Shown here in pieces: positions 18,284 to 26,912 of a stretch of DNA of 64,000 nucleotides. The DNA lies in contig NZ_AP024652.1 of assembly GCF_019977315.1 (NCBI RefSeq), positions 434,001 through 498,000 of the forward strand, in the 5' to 3' direction. This stretch comes from Arthrobacter sp. StoSoilB22. GTDB taxonomy: Bacteria > Actinomycetota > Actinomycetes > Actinomycetales > Micrococcaceae. A program made the position numbers and the translations under genes. Below the pieces are notes generated by a model that worked only from the letters and a program-made list of their open reading frames with translations, was not told the origin of the DNA and ran no database searches. Each line of letters starts with the position of its first letter. Positions within the stretch are counted from its first letter, which is position 1.

Positions 18284-19097
18284 TCCGGAAGAGTTGAGCC
18301 TCCTGGCGCTGTACGGTGCTTGGCTCGATGAGGAGGGCCTACGGCATCTCAATAGCTGCGATGCCTGCTCGGCGGAGTACGCCGCATTGCGCCGCGCCGT
18401 GGACGCCATGAAAACCACACCGGACAGCACAAGCTTTGAGGTGCCCGGCCCCAACGTGTGGAGCGGGATTCACCGGGAACTGAGTCTGTCCGATGCAACC
18501 CGGGCGGACCCCCTAGGCTCCGTAACGGGCTCCGCAACGGGCTCCGCAACGGGATCTGCAGCTGGCTCTGCAACTGGGACTGAAACCAGCAAAGCCGGCC
18601 ACACCGATCCGCCCGAACCAGGGCACCCCCCGGCGCCACCCACAGACATACGTTCCGTCAAGAAGCGTCCCTTGGGGTGGCAACGCCGTGGGACCTGGTT
18701 GGCAGTTGCTGCGGCGGGGGCCTTGGTCATCGCGGGTGGAACGCTGTGGAACCTCAATCAAGCGGCAACGCCATTGGCGCGGGCAGAGTTGTCCCCACTC
18801 GCACAGCACACTGCCACAGGATCAGCGACAGTCCTTGAGTCCGCGGACGGATCACGAAACCTGGAAGTGAAGCTGAGCAAAGATGAAGCACAGGGCTACC
18901 AGGAGGTCTGGCTCATCGGCACGGACCTTAAACGGCTGATCAGTCTGGGAATCATGAGCTCGGATTCAGGGACCTTCCCGCTTCCGTCAGATCTGAATTT
19001 GGACGATTTTCCTATCGTCGACGTCTCTGATGAACCGCTGGATGGAAATCCCGGCCACTCCAGTGTGAGCATCGTGAGGGGTTCGCTAAGTTCCTGA
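18270..19097 (+). CDS. Anti-sigma factor, RskA-like
   Basis: 275 residues. The N-terminal cytoplasmic zinc-binding anti-sigma motif is HLNSCDAC (HxxxCxxC). A Gly-Ser-Ala-Thr repeat linker follows, then one transmembrane helix (GTWLAVAAAGALVIAGGTLW) and an extracellular RskA-type domain (VKLSKDEAQGYQEVWLIG, GTFPLPSDLNLDDFPIVDVS). GTG 18270 was chosen because GGAGG lies seven bases before it; TTG 18264 is the alternative. It should bind the ECF factor encoded just upstream and be cleaved in response to an extracytoplasmic signal. Confidence 0.85.
   Translation: MPHIDPEELSLLALYGAWLDEEGLRHLNSCDACSAEYAALRRAVDAMKTTPDSTSFEVPGPNVWSGIHRELSLSDATRADPLGSVTGSATGSATGSAAGSATGTETSKAGHTDPPEPGHPPAPPTDIRSVKKRPLGWQRRGTWLAVAAAGALVIAGGTLWNLNQAATPLARAELSPLAQHTATGSATVLESADGSRNLEVKLSKDEAQGYQEVWLIGTDLKRLISLGIMSSDSGTFPLPSDLNLDDFPIVDVSDEPLDGNPGHSSVSIVRGSLSS
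18519..18590 (+). repeat. 12-bp tandem repeat encoding a Gly-Ser-Ala-Thr linker
   Basis: About five imperfect in-frame units of GGCTCCGCAACG type inside the anti-sigma gene, coding for GSVTGSATGSATGSAAGSAT. Such tracts can change length by slippage without breaking the frame. Confidence 0.75.
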
Positions 19098-19188
19098 GCC
19101 GTCCAAGCGGTTGATGCGCAGCCGTGCGCTGCCCTCGCATTCAGCAACGGGTAGCCTGAATCCCACACCCGAAGGAAAGGAGGCCACG

Positions 19189-19887
19189 GTGGCTCAAACG
19201 ACGGCGGCCCAAGAGTTGACGCTCGAAGCGACGGTGTCCGGTCTCATGGCGGAACTTGCGGCATTGGAAGAGCCCCGGGCCCGCGAAGTGAACGAGAAAC
19301 ACGGCGATGACCACGGGGTAAACCTCAGCAAGCTGCGTGCCATCGCGAAGAGGTTGAAGACCCAGCAGGAGCTCTCCCGCGAGCTGTGGAACACCGGTGA
19401 CACCGCAGCCAGATTGCTGGCGCTCCTGATATGCCGGCCCAAGGCCTTTGACCGGGACGAACTGGACAGCATGTTGCGGGAAGCACGGACCCCCAAAGTC
19501 CAGGACTGGCTTGTCAACTACGTCGTCAAGAAAAGCCCGCATTCCGAAGAATTGCGGGTTACCTGGTTCGCTGACTCCGATCCCGTGGTGGCAAGCGCTG
19601 GCTGGGCGCTGACCTCCGAGCGTGTCGTCAAGAAGCCCGAAGGCCTGGATCTTGTGCAACTGCTGGACGTTATTGAAAGCCACATGAAGGAAGCCCCGGA
19701 CCGCCTTCAGTGGGCCATGAACCACTGCCTGGCGCAAATCGGGATTGAATTCCCGGAGCAAAGGACCAGGGCCTTGGACATCGGAGAGCGGTTGGAAGTG
19801 CTGAAGGACTATCCCACACCGCCCAATTGCACGTCGCCGTTCGCGCCGGCCTGGATCAATGAGATGGTGCGTCGCCAGGCACTGTAG
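19189..19887 (+). CDS. AlkD-like DNA alkylation repair protein (HEAT-like)
   Basis: 232 residues of alpha-helical repeats resembling the AlkD family, which excises alkylated bases by non-flipping recognition: LSKLRAIAKRLKTQQELSRELWNTG, DSMLREARTPKVQDWLVNYVVKK, WFADSDPVVASAGWALTSERV. The C-terminus has CTSPFAPAWI, usual for the actinobacterial members. GTG 19189 is preceded by AAGGAGG; a longer frame to 19111 has no such signal. I cannot confirm catalytic residues. Confidence 0.75.
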   Translation: MAQTTAAQELTLEATVSGLMAELAALEEPRAREVNEKHGDDHGVNLSKLRAIAKRLKTQQELSRELWNTGDTAARLLALLICRPKAFDRDELDSMLREARTPKVQDWLVNYVVKKSPHSEELRVTWFADSDPVVASAGWALTSERVVKKPEGLDLVQLLDVIESHMKEAPDRLQWAMNHCLAQIGIEFPEQRTRALDIGERLEVLKDYPTPPNCTSPFAPAWINEMVRRQAL

Positions 19888-19896
19888 TGTGGCCGA

Positions 19897-20298
19897 TCAG
19901 CCTCGGTTGCGGTGCATCATCCGGTAGGTGAGCTCGGCGAGCAGCTCTTCATCGGAGAGGTGCGAGGCCCGGGCAATGGGAGCGCTGGGAACGGTAACCC
20001 GGGGAGGTCCCTGCCGTGATTCGTCGCCTGAGCGCATGTCGTCGGGGGTGATCATTTCCGGAGCGAAGTTCGATTTACCTTTGAGGACTTCGGACACCGA
20101 ACCTGCCCTCCAGCCCAAGGCGTGCTCAAGCTTGCGTTGGTTGATCTCCTGCGTTCGCCGGGTCCCGGATTCCAGTGTGCGGACCGTCTTGATGGCAGTA
20201 CCTGCCTGCTTGGCCAGCTGAACCTGGCTCAGCCCTTGTGCCAAGCGTTCTTCTTTGATCAGGCGGCCTATGGTTTGCAGTGCTTCAAGTTCATCCAC
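19897..20298 (-). CDS. XRE-family helix-turn-helix regulator
   Basis: 133 residues. HTH_3 domain at residues about 5-60 (IGRLIKEERLAQGLSQVQLAKQAGTAIKTVRTLESG), then a Pro-rich linker and a short C-terminal region (LSDEELLAELTYRMM). GTG 20298 is three bases after AGGA; further upstream starts would run through the repeated TAGGCAAT boxes and are less likely. It stands divergent from aglE, but its own targets are unknown. Confidence 0.82.
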   Translation of the reverse strand: MDELEALQTIGRLIKEERLAQGLSQVQLAKQAGTAIKTVRTLESGTRRTQEINQRKLEHALGWRAGSVSEVLKGKSNFAPEMITPDDMRSGDESRQGPPRVTVPSAPIARASHLSDEELLAELTYRMMHRNRG

Positions 20299-20314
20299 GA
20301 TTCCTACTTTTCCA

Positions 20315-20332
20315 TAGGCAATAGTAGGCAAT
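20315..20332. promoter_or_regulatory. Possible autoregulatory site of the XRE gene
   Basis: Two direct copies of TAGGCAAT at 20315 and 20325, exactly 10 bases apart (one helical turn), immediately upstream of the XRE start codon. A CCTACT/AGTAGG inverted pair overlaps them. Confidence 0.4.
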
Positions 20333-20461
20333 CAAATCAGCGAGGCTCGTCAGGCCGCGTGGAGTAGCGCGGAGCAGGCCGTCAACCAGCTCACCGAGCG
20401 CTCGAGGACCGCCGCCCGCGGAGAAGCGCAGGCTGCTTGGTATCAATGCGATCACGTTATG

Positions 20462-20475
20462 TGTAAGCGCTTGCA
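20462..20475. promoter_or_regulatory. LacI-type operator upstream of aglE
   Basis: TGTAAGCGCTTGCA, a near-palindrome with the AAGCGCTT core common in LacI-family operators. It overlaps the -35 box of the promoter at 20471. The LacI regulator at 24040, at the end of the agl operon, is the likely binder. Confidence 0.7.
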
Positions 20476-20500
20476 TTGACTGGCGAATCATGGCTAGTGT
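20471..20500 (+). promoter_or_regulatory. Probable aglE promoter
   Basis: TTGCAT (20471-20476) and TAGTGT (20495-20500) with an 18-base spacer, about 58 bases before the aglE start; the operator covers the -35. Confidence 0.45.
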
Positions 20501-20558
20501 GAGCGTCACCACATCAATTGCGCCGCCGAATCTTTGTACTCAGCGAGGAGTCTTTAGC

Positions 20559-21905
20559 ATGAAGAAAACCAAGTACCTGCTACCGGTCGCAGCCGCCGGT
20601 GTTCTGGCACTTACCCTTTCCGCCTGTAGCGGAGATGGTGGCGGTGGGGGATCCACCGCCGGCTCGGATGATTGCTCCGCCTACGAAAGCTATGGCAAGC
20701 ATGACGGGAAGACCGTCTCCGTCTACTCCACCATCGTCGACGTCGAGGCAACCAATCTCGAGGAATCCTGGAAGCAGTTCGAATCCTGCACCGGCATCAC
20801 CATTAAGTACGAGGGCAGCAAGGAATTCGAAACGCAGATCGGCGTGCGTGCCCAGTCCGGCACCGCCCCGGACGTTGCGATCTTCCCGCAGCCCGGCCTT
20901 CTGGCCACCCAGGCACGGGCCGGTTACCTGAAGCCCGCACCGCAGACCGTGTCCGACCTTGTGGACAAGAACTGGTCCCCGGACTGGAAGAAGTACGGCA
21001 CGGTGGACGGTAAGTTCTACGCCGCTCCGATGCTCGCGAACGTCAAGGGCTTTGTTTGGTACGCGCCCAAGACCTTCAAGGACAAAGGCTGGGAAGTCCC
21101 CAAGACGTGGGACGAAATGATCGAGCTGTCCAAGAAGATCGCCGCGGATGACAAGAACATGAAGCCGTGGTGTGCCGGATTCGAGTCCGGAGAAGCAACG
21201 GGCTGGCCCGGCACGGACTGGATCGAAGACGTTGTCCTGCGCGCCCACGGCCCCGAGGTCTACGACCAGTGGGTGGCTCACCAGATTCCGTTCAATGACC
21301 CCAAGATTGTTGATTCCTTCGACAAGGCCGGCGACATCCTGCTCAACTCGGACATGGTGAACGGCGGCTTCGGTGACGTTCGCTCCATCCTCAGCACCGG
21401 GTTCGCCCAGGCCGGCCAGCCGGTCCTCGACGGCACCTGCGCCATGCACCACCAGGCCAACTTCCAGGCCGCCAACTGGCCTGCAGGAACCAACGTGGCT
21501 GAAGACGGCGACGTCTGGGCCTTCATCACCCCGCCGATTGACGAAAGCAAGGGCAAGGCAGTCACCGGTGGTGGCGAGATGGTTGGTGCTTACAAGGACA
21601 CCGCTGAAGTTCAGTCGTTCCTGGCATACCTGGCCAGCGCCGACTTCGCCAACAACCGCGTGAAGCTTGGCGGCGTGGTCAGTGCCAACAAGGGCTTGGA
21701 CCCCAACAACGCACAGTCTGACCTGGACAAGCTGACCGTCCAGATCCTCCAGGACAAGGAAACCGTGTTCCGCTTTGACGGTTCGGACCTCATGCCGAGC
21801 GCAGTTGGTTCCAACTCCTTCTGGAAGGGCATCGTGCAGTGGATCAACGGCACGTCCTCCCAGGATGTTGCCAACAGCATCGAATCCAGCTGGCCTAAGA
21901 GCTAA
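20559..21905 (+). CDS. aglE: Alpha-glucoside ABC importer, binding lipoprotein AglE
   Basis: 448 residues. Signal peptide with lipobox LSAC near residue 20. The sequence follows Sinorhizobium AglE closely in places: APDVAIFPQPGLLA, VKGFVWYAPKTFKDKGWEVPKTWDEM, KPWCAGFESGEATGWPGTDWIED, and near the end VFRFDGSDLMPSAVGSNSFWKG. It should capture alpha-glucosides such as maltose, sucrose or trehalose for the two permeases downstream. ATG 20559 follows GAGGAG at eight bases. The corynebacterial MusE system is an alternative name for the same kind of protein. Confidence 0.88.
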   Translation: MKKTKYLLPVAAAGVLALTLSACSGDGGGGGSTAGSDDCSAYESYGKHDGKTVSVYSTIVDVEATNLEESWKQFESCTGITIKYEGSKEFETQIGVRAQSGTAPDVAIFPQPGLLATQARAGYLKPAPQTVSDLVDKNWSPDWKKYGTVDGKFYAAPMLANVKGFVWYAPKTFKDKGWEVPKTWDEMIELSKKIAADDKNMKPWCAGFESGEATGWPGTDWIEDVVLRAHGPEVYDQWVAHQIPFNDPKIVDSFDKAGDILLNSDMVNGGFGDVRSILSTGFAQAGQPVLDGTCAMHHQANFQAANWPAGTNVAEDGDVWAFITPPIDESKGKAVTGGGEMVGAYKDTAEVQSFLAYLASADFANNRVKLGGVVSANKGLDPNNAQSDLDKLTVQILQDKETVFRFDGSDLMPSAVGSNSFWKGIVQWINGTSSQDVANSIESSWPKS

Positions 21906-21912
21906 CTCCCAG

Positions 21913-21961
21913 AGTGCTGCCTCCCCTGACTGGTTGACCCAGCCGGGGAGGCAGTGCTTTT
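21913..21961 (+). terminator. Intercistronic hairpin between aglE and aglF
   Basis: Fourteen-base arms AGTGCTGCCTCCCC / GGGGAGGCAGTGCT (two wobble pairs) followed by TTTT. It probably attenuates transcription or protects the 3' end of the binding-protein message so that AglE exceeds the permeases. Confidence 0.72.
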
Positions 21962-22001
21962 CCCGGAACTTAGTGATTCACTCACGCCCCGGAGGTTGGG
22001 T

Positions 22002-22967
22002 ATGGAATTTATTGGAGAAAAACTCCTACAAGTAGTGATAGCCCTTGCGATATTCGCAGCGGTCATCGGCCTCATCATGTTGCTGGTGGACAGGGCGCCT
22101 AAGTCAGTCAAAGACAAAGTCACGGTGGCAGGATTCCTTGCTCCTGCGGCAATCCTGATGCTGGTGGGTCTGGTTTATCCGGCCATCCGCACGTCAATGC
22201 TGGCCTTCACGGATGCCAGCGGCAATGGCAACGGCTTTGATAACTTCGTGTGGATGTTCACGCAGCCTGAGGCATTGACCACGCTGCGGAACACCGTCAT
22301 TTGGACCGTCCTGGTTCCACTGCTGTCGACGAGCTTCGGCCTCGCCTACGCAGTCTTCATTGATAAGGCCCGCGGCGAGCGGGTTCTCAAATCGCTGGTC
22401 TTCATGCCGATGGCCATCTCCTTTGTGGGCGCCGGCATCATCTGGAAGCTCGTCTACGACTACCGTGGCCCCAACATCGAGCAGACCGGTGTCATCAACT
22501 TCTTCAGGGTCGCCCTGGGGATGGATCCCAAGCAGTTCCTGCTGGATGCCCCGGAAAACACCATCTTCCTCATCATCGTGATGGTTTGGATCCAGACCGG
22601 CTTCGCCATGGTGATCCTGTCTGCGGCCATCAAGGGTGTCCCTGTGGAACTCATCGAGGCGGCCCGCCTGGACGGTGCCAACGCTTGGCAGCAGTTCCGC
22701 AACGTCACAGTCCCCGGCATCCGTGGAGCCCTGGTGGTGGTCCTGACCACCATTACCATCGCAACGCTGAAGGTCTTCGACATCGTGAGAACCATGACCG
22801 CCGGCAACTACGACACTTCCGTGGTCGCCAACGAAATGTACACGCAGGCTTTCCGCGCCGGTGAGCCCGGACGGGGTGCCGCGTTGGCCCTGATCCTGTT
22901 CCTCATGGTGCTGCCGATCGTCGTGTACAACGCTCGAGTCCTTCGCAAGCAAAGGGAGATCCATTGA
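22002..22967 (+). CDS. aglF: Alpha-glucoside ABC importer, permease AglF
   Basis: 321 residues. Extra N-terminal membrane helix (VIALAIFAAVIGLIMLLVD) before the usual six, as in AglF and MalF-type subunits. EAA loop: IEAARLDGANAWQQFRNVTVP. ATG 22002 is preceded by GGAGG; an ATG 48 bases earlier is in frame but unlikely. Confidence 0.9.
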   Translation: MEFIGEKLLQVVIALAIFAAVIGLIMLLVDRAPKSVKDKVTVAGFLAPAAILMLVGLVYPAIRTSMLAFTDASGNGNGFDNFVWMFTQPEALTTLRNTVIWTVLVPLLSTSFGLAYAVFIDKARGERVLKSLVFMPMAISFVGAGIIWKLVYDYRGPNIEQTGVINFFRVALGMDPKQFLLDAPENTIFLIIVMVWIQTGFAMVILSAAIKGVPVELIEAARLDGANAWQQFRNVTVPGIRGALVVVLTTITIATLKVFDIVRTMTAGNYDTSVVANEMYTQAFRAGEPGRGAALALILFLMVLPIVVYNARVLRKQREIH

Positions 22968-23926
22968 CAGCCACGCCAGCCCCGAAAGAGGCCTCGAAGG
23001 CCACCCGGCAGCGTCCTGGATCCGACCCCACGGAGGACGCCCAGCCCATCATGCGCCGCGTCAAGACCAAGCTCACTTCCAAGTGGGCAACAGCGGCAGC
23101 GATCATCATCGCCGTCGTATGGTCCGTGCCGACGTTCGGGCTCTTTGTTACCTCGTTCCGTCCTGCCGCCAAGCAGGTAGGTCCCCGGTCCGACGGCTGG
23201 TGGAATGCGTTCGTCGACTGGCAGTTCACGTTCAAGAACTACGCGGATGTCCTCACCCCGGCGGGGTCGCAATCCGCCAACCTCTCGCAATACTTCGTCA
23301 ACTCCATCGCGATCGTCATCCCGGTCACCATCTTCGTGCTGGTCCTGGCGTCCATGGCTGCGTACGTTTTCGCGTGGGGCAAGTTCAAGGGCCGTGACGC
23401 TCTCTTCATCTTCGTCTTTGCCCTGCAGATCATCCCGCTCCAGATGGCCCTGATTCCGCTGCTGCAGTTCTTTACGCAGACCCTGCAGCTCCCGGCGGGT
23501 TCGTACGCCCAGCTGTGGATTGCCCACACCATGTTCGGCCTTCCGCTGGGCATCTTCCTGCTGCATAACTTCATCTCCGAAATTCCCGGTGAAGTCATTG
23601 AGGCGGCAAGGGTGGACGGCGCCGGACACAGCACCATCTTCTGGCGGATCATCCTGCCGCTGTCGGTACCGGCACTCGCCTCGCTGGCGATCTTCCAGTT
23701 CCTGTGGGTTTGGAATGACCTGCTGGTGGCGTTGGTGTTCTCCGGTGGAACGGCAGACGTTGCACCCATTACGCAGCGTCTGGCTGAGATCTCCGGTACC
23801 CGCGGTGCCAGGGACTACCTGAACCCGGCAGCAGCGTTCGTCTCCATCATCGTCCCGCTCCTGGTGTTCTTCGGATTGCAGCGCTACTTTGTGCGCGGCC
23901 TGCTGTCCGGCGGCCTCAAGGGCTAG
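22964..23926 (+). CDS. aglG: Alpha-glucoside ABC importer, permease AglG
   Basis: 320 residues, six transmembrane helices, EAA loop VIEAARVDGAGHSTIFWRIILP. The start at 22964 would be a TTG overlapping the AglF stop, with GGGAG before it; the ATG at 23051 is a shorter option. As in the locus at 8291, no ATPase is encoded, so a shared MsiK-type ATPase is expected. Confidence 0.9.
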   Translation: MTATPAPKEASKATRQRPGSDPTEDAQPIMRRVKTKLTSKWATAAAIIIAVVWSVPTFGLFVTSFRPAAKQVGPRSDGWWNAFVDWQFTFKNYADVLTPAGSQSANLSQYFVNSIAIVIPVTIFVLVLASMAAYVFAWGKFKGRDALFIFVFALQIIPLQMALIPLLQFFTQTLQLPAGSYAQLWIAHTMFGLPLGIFLLHNFISEIPGEVIEAARVDGAGHSTIFWRIILPLSVPALASLAIFQFLWVWNDLLVALVFSGGTADVAPITQRLAEISGTRGARDYLNPAAAFVSIIVPLLVFFGLQRYFVRGLLSGGLKG

Positions 23927-23933
23927 GACTGCG

Positions 23934-23975
23934 GCCTCGGTTACGCAGCGCATTACGCGCCTGCGTAACCGAGGC
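23934..23975 (+). terminator. Hairpin after aglG
   Basis: Perfect 15-base arms GCCTCGGTTACGCAG / CTGCGTAACCGAGGC with a 12-base loop, 8 bases after the aglG stop. No T-run. Confidence 0.7.
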
Positions 23976-24039
23976 GGCAATCTACAAATACACATTTAGG
24001 GTTTGAAGGCGGAGCAACGGCGGCCGGAGAGGGGAGCCT

Positions 24040-25089
24040 GTGTCAAAAACAACGGGTAGATCCCAACGCGGCGGCCATACCGGCGTCAGTATTGAGGACG
24101 TAGCTGCAGCCGCCGGAGTTTCCACGGCCACCGTTTCACGCGCCGTGCGGGGACTACCGCGGGTGTCTCCCGCCACCCGCGAGAAAATCCTCGAAGTTGC
24201 CAGTTCACTGGGATATGTTGCGTCGTCATCGGCATCAGGCTTGGCGACGGGCCGCACCCGCACCATCGGAGTCCTGGCACCTTTTGTGAGCCGGTGGTTC
24301 TTCTCCAAAGCCATAGAGGGCGCGGACCGGGAACTCCATTCACGCAAGTACAACCTCTCCCTCTTCAACCTGGGCGGCCACGGCAGCAACCGTGAGCGGC
24401 TCTTCAGCTCCACCATGGTCTACAAACAAATCGACGCACTGTTGGTGCTCTGTATGTCCCTGACAGAGGAAGAGCTGGAACACCTCCACAAAATCGACAT
24501 CCCGCTGGTTGTGGTGGGTGGCCACGTTGAGGACTGCGCGTACATCGGCATCAACGATTACGACGCCGCGTCCACCGCCGTGCGGCATCTGCTGGACCTG
24601 GGCCACAAGGACATCGCATTGCTCCATGGCGACGACGAAACGGACCTGAACTTCGACGTTCCCCGCGTGCGTATCCGCGCCTTCCAGGAAGTCATGACCG
24701 ACGCCGGCCTGGAAGTCCGCCCCGAGTGGGACCAGTGGGGTGACTTCACTGTCGCCAGCGGACAGCAGGCGTTTAACCGGCTCTGGAGCCAACCCGGCCG
24801 CAAACCAACAGCCATCTTCTGCTCCTCGGACGAGATGGCTATGGGCGTCATTTTTGAGGCGGGCCGTCATGGCGTCAGGGTGCCGGAAGACCTTTCCGTC
24901 ATCGGGATTGACGACCACGACTTCTCGTCATCCATTGGCCTGACCACCGTGGGCCAGCGGCCCGACAACCAGGCAGAGCTGGCTACCAAGATGCTGCTGG
25001 ACGAATTGGATGGCAACCCGGGAGCGGTTCATTCAGAGGTGGCCCCCCACAAGCTGATTGTCCGCGAGACAACGGCCCCGCCCAGCTAA
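24040..25089 (+). CDS. LacI-family regulator of the agl operon
   Basis: 349 residues. HTH ISIEDVAAAAGVSTATVSRAVRG and hinge SSASGLATGRT, then an effector domain with IGVLAPFVSRWFFSKAIEG and DLSVIGIDDHDFS. It starts at GTG 24040 after GAGGGGAG. Position immediately after aglEFG and the LacI-type operator before aglE make it the operon repressor. Confidence 0.9.
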   Translation: MSKTTGRSQRGGHTGVSIEDVAAAAGVSTATVSRAVRGLPRVSPATREKILEVASSLGYVASSSASGLATGRTRTIGVLAPFVSRWFFSKAIEGADRELHSRKYNLSLFNLGGHGSNRERLFSSTMVYKQIDALLVLCMSLTEEELEHLHKIDIPLVVVGGHVEDCAYIGINDYDAASTAVRHLLDLGHKDIALLHGDDETDLNFDVPRVRIRAFQEVMTDAGLEVRPEWDQWGDFTVASGQQAFNRLWSQPGRKPTAIFCSSDEMAMGVIFEAGRHGVRVPEDLSVIGIDDHDFSSSIGLTTVGQRPDNQAELATKMLLDELDGNPGAVHSEVAPHKLIVRETTAPPS

Positions 25090-25091
25090 AG

Positions 25092-25127
25092 GCACGAGCC
25101 CAGCTAACAGCACGAGCCCAGCTAGGA
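25092..25127 (+). repeat. 18-bp tandem repeat at a convergent gene end
   Basis: Two full copies beginning GCACGAGCCCAGCTA at 25092 and 25110, with a partial copy over the LacI stop codon. Each copy contains CAGCTA, so it supplies stop codons to both converging genes. Confidence 0.7.
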
Positions 25128-26009
25128 GGCCCGCGCCAGTTGCCGGATGGGAATCCACCGCGAGGCGAGCCTGCGGTAGGCGGCGGCCGCTCCGGTCATG
25201 TCCCCTTCAGCCAGGCACTCGATGCCGAGCCGGACATCCATGGGGGACTCGTCCGGATACACCTTGTCAGCCACGGCACCATAATCCAGCTCCACCATGG
25301 ACTGGACGTGGAATAGTTCCAGCCACTCCGTGAGCTGTGTCAGGTCATCCAGCATGTCCAAATCAGGCGCAGCCAAAGCCAAATGGGCCACGGCGAAGCG
25401 GGCCCTATCCAAGGCTTCAGTAATGGGTGTCCATACCCGGACGGTGAGGATGCGCCCCTCGGACTCCACCACGTCCTTGCGGTCCGACTCACTGAAAAGG
25501 GAGAACCAGCTAAACGGAATGCCCCACGTTGAAGCCCGGGTGTGCACCCGTTTTGCGGCCTCCCCGGCGTTGATGCGATCGATCCTGGCTTGGTGCTTGT
25601 CACGCTGCGAGACCGGGATGAGAAGATCGGCCAGCGGACTGTGCACGCCATCCATGAGCGCGTTGGCCGCCAAGCCAGCCCGAATCACCAGTTGGCTGGG
25701 GCAGAAAAGCAGCCGCCCGGCGTCGTGATCTTCCGTATCCTGGGCCGCAGCGTGCCGTCCGGTGGGCACGCGCGTCATGCGTACCAAGTCCGTTCGGCCG
25801 GTGGGGAAAGGGTCGCCGCCGGAACGCGTGATGCGTCCCAGGGAGGCTTGGAGCTCCGCATTTTCGACGGCGGCCCGGGAACCGTTCTTGGTGCCTTCCG
25901 CCACGAGCTGGCGTTGCTGTTCGGGCGGGAACGCCTCGATGGGCTCGTAAATGCGCAGTGACGAAGAGAACGGCAGACCCGCCTGGCCCCGATACAGGTT
26001 TCCAGTCAT
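25122..26009 (-). CDS. Uncharacterised actinobacterial protein
   Basis: 295 residues, no family I recognise. No signal peptide or membrane segment. It looks like a soluble alpha/beta protein, with two visible blocks: EPIEAFPPEQQRQLVAEG at the N-terminus and a C-terminal helical part (IECLAEGDMTGAAAAYRRLASRWIPIRQLARA). GGGGCGG precedes ATG 26009. Its end lies within the 18-base repeats after the agl regulator. A TPR-like single repeat near the C-terminus is possible. Confidence 0.65.
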   Translation of the reverse strand: MTGNLYRGQAGLPFSSSLRIYEPIEAFPPEQQRQLVAEGTKNGSRAAVENAELQASLGRITRSGGDPFPTGRTDLVRMTRVPTGRHAAAQDTEDHDAGRLLFCPSQLVIRAGLAANALMDGVHSPLADLLIPVSQRDKHQARIDRINAGEAAKRVHTRASTWGIPFSWFSLFSESDRKDVVESEGRILTVRVWTPITEALDRARFAVAHLALAAPDLDMLDDLTQLTEWLELFHVQSMVELDYGAVADKVYPDESPMDVRLGIECLAEGDMTGAAAAYRRLASRWIPIRQLARAS

Positions 26010-26043
26010 ATCAACCGCCCCTTTTCGTCAGTGAGCCTTGTAC

Positions 26044-26856
26044 TTAGTCCGCCAGCTCCACAATGACCGGAGCGTGGTCCGAAGCGCCTTTGCCCTTGCG
26101 TTCCTCGCGGTCGATGGAGGCGCCTGTGACCCGTGATGCCAGGGCAGGGGAGGCGAGACAGAAGTCGATGCGCATGCCTTCCTTCTTGGGGAAGCGCAGT
26201 TGTGTGTAGTCCCAGTAGGTGTAGACGCCGGGGCCCGGGGTGTAGGGACGGACGACGTCGGTGAACCCGGCGGTTTCGAAGGCGTGGAAGGCGGCGCGCT
26301 CGGGTTCGCTGACGTGGGTGTAGTTGTTGTTGCGGAACAGCTCGATGTCCCAAACGTCCTCATCGAACGGTGCGATGTTCCAGTCACCCATGAGGGCGAT
26401 CTGGGCGGTGGGCTCGGACTTGACCCATTCAGCCGCGTGGCCCTGCAGGACGTCCAGCCACTTGATCTTGTACGGCATGTGTTCGTCGTCCAGCGAGCGG
26501 CCGTTGGGAACGTACAGGCTCCAGATACGGACGCCGCCACAGGTGGCAGCGATGGCCCGGGCTTCCTGAGCAGGATCCTTGCCGGCCTTACCGAACGCGG
26601 GCTGGTCCAGGAAGGTGCGCTGCACATCTTCCAAACCCACGCGCGAAGCGATGGCTACACCATTCCACTGGTTCACGCCGAAGTGCGCAACCTCGTAACC
26701 CATGCGCTCAAAGAGCTCCCACGGGAAGTTCTCGTCCTTGCACTTGGTCTCCTGGATGGCCAGGACATCGCAGTCGCTGCGCTCAAGCCAGGCCTCAACG
26801 CGGTCGGCACGGGCGCGGAGGGAGTTCACATTCCAGGTAGCTATCTTCACAGCCAC
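26044..26856 (-). CDS. xthA: Exodeoxyribonuclease III (AP endonuclease family)
   Basis: 270 residues. It opens with KIATWNVNSLRARADRV and has the catalytic set in order: QETKCKD (metal-binding Glu), WSLYVPNGRSLDD, GDWNIAPFDEDVW and the terminal SDHAPV. It cleaves at abasic sites and removes nucleotides 3' to 5' in base-excision repair. Starts possible at GTG 26856 or GTG 26850; neither has a strong ribosome site. A reading to 27171 is open but not credible. Confidence 0.9.
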   Translation of the reverse strand: MAVKIATWNVNSLRARADRVEAWLERSDCDVLAIQETKCKDENFPWELFERMGYEVAHFGVNQWNGVAIASRVGLEDVQRTFLDQPAFGKAGKDPAQEARAIAATCGGVRIWSLYVPNGRSLDDEHMPYKIKWLDVLQGHAAEWVKSEPTAQIALMGDWNIAPFDEDVWDIELFRNNNYTHVSEPERAAFHAFETAGFTDVVRPYTPGPGVYTYWDYTQLRFPKKEGMRIDFCLASPALASRVTGASIDREERKGKGASDHAPVIVELAD

Positions 26857-26912
26857 TAACTTACCGAACTTGGGGCTGAGCGCATCCCCTGACGGGTTTT
26901 TACCTTGACGAA

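Noticed and set aside
18519..18590. CRISPR-like short repeats
   Set aside because: They are in-frame 12-base units coding for a linker, without spacers.
22808..23995. 395-codon open frame on the minus strand
   Set aside because: Antisense to aglF/aglG; composition is the mirror of the membrane-protein codons.
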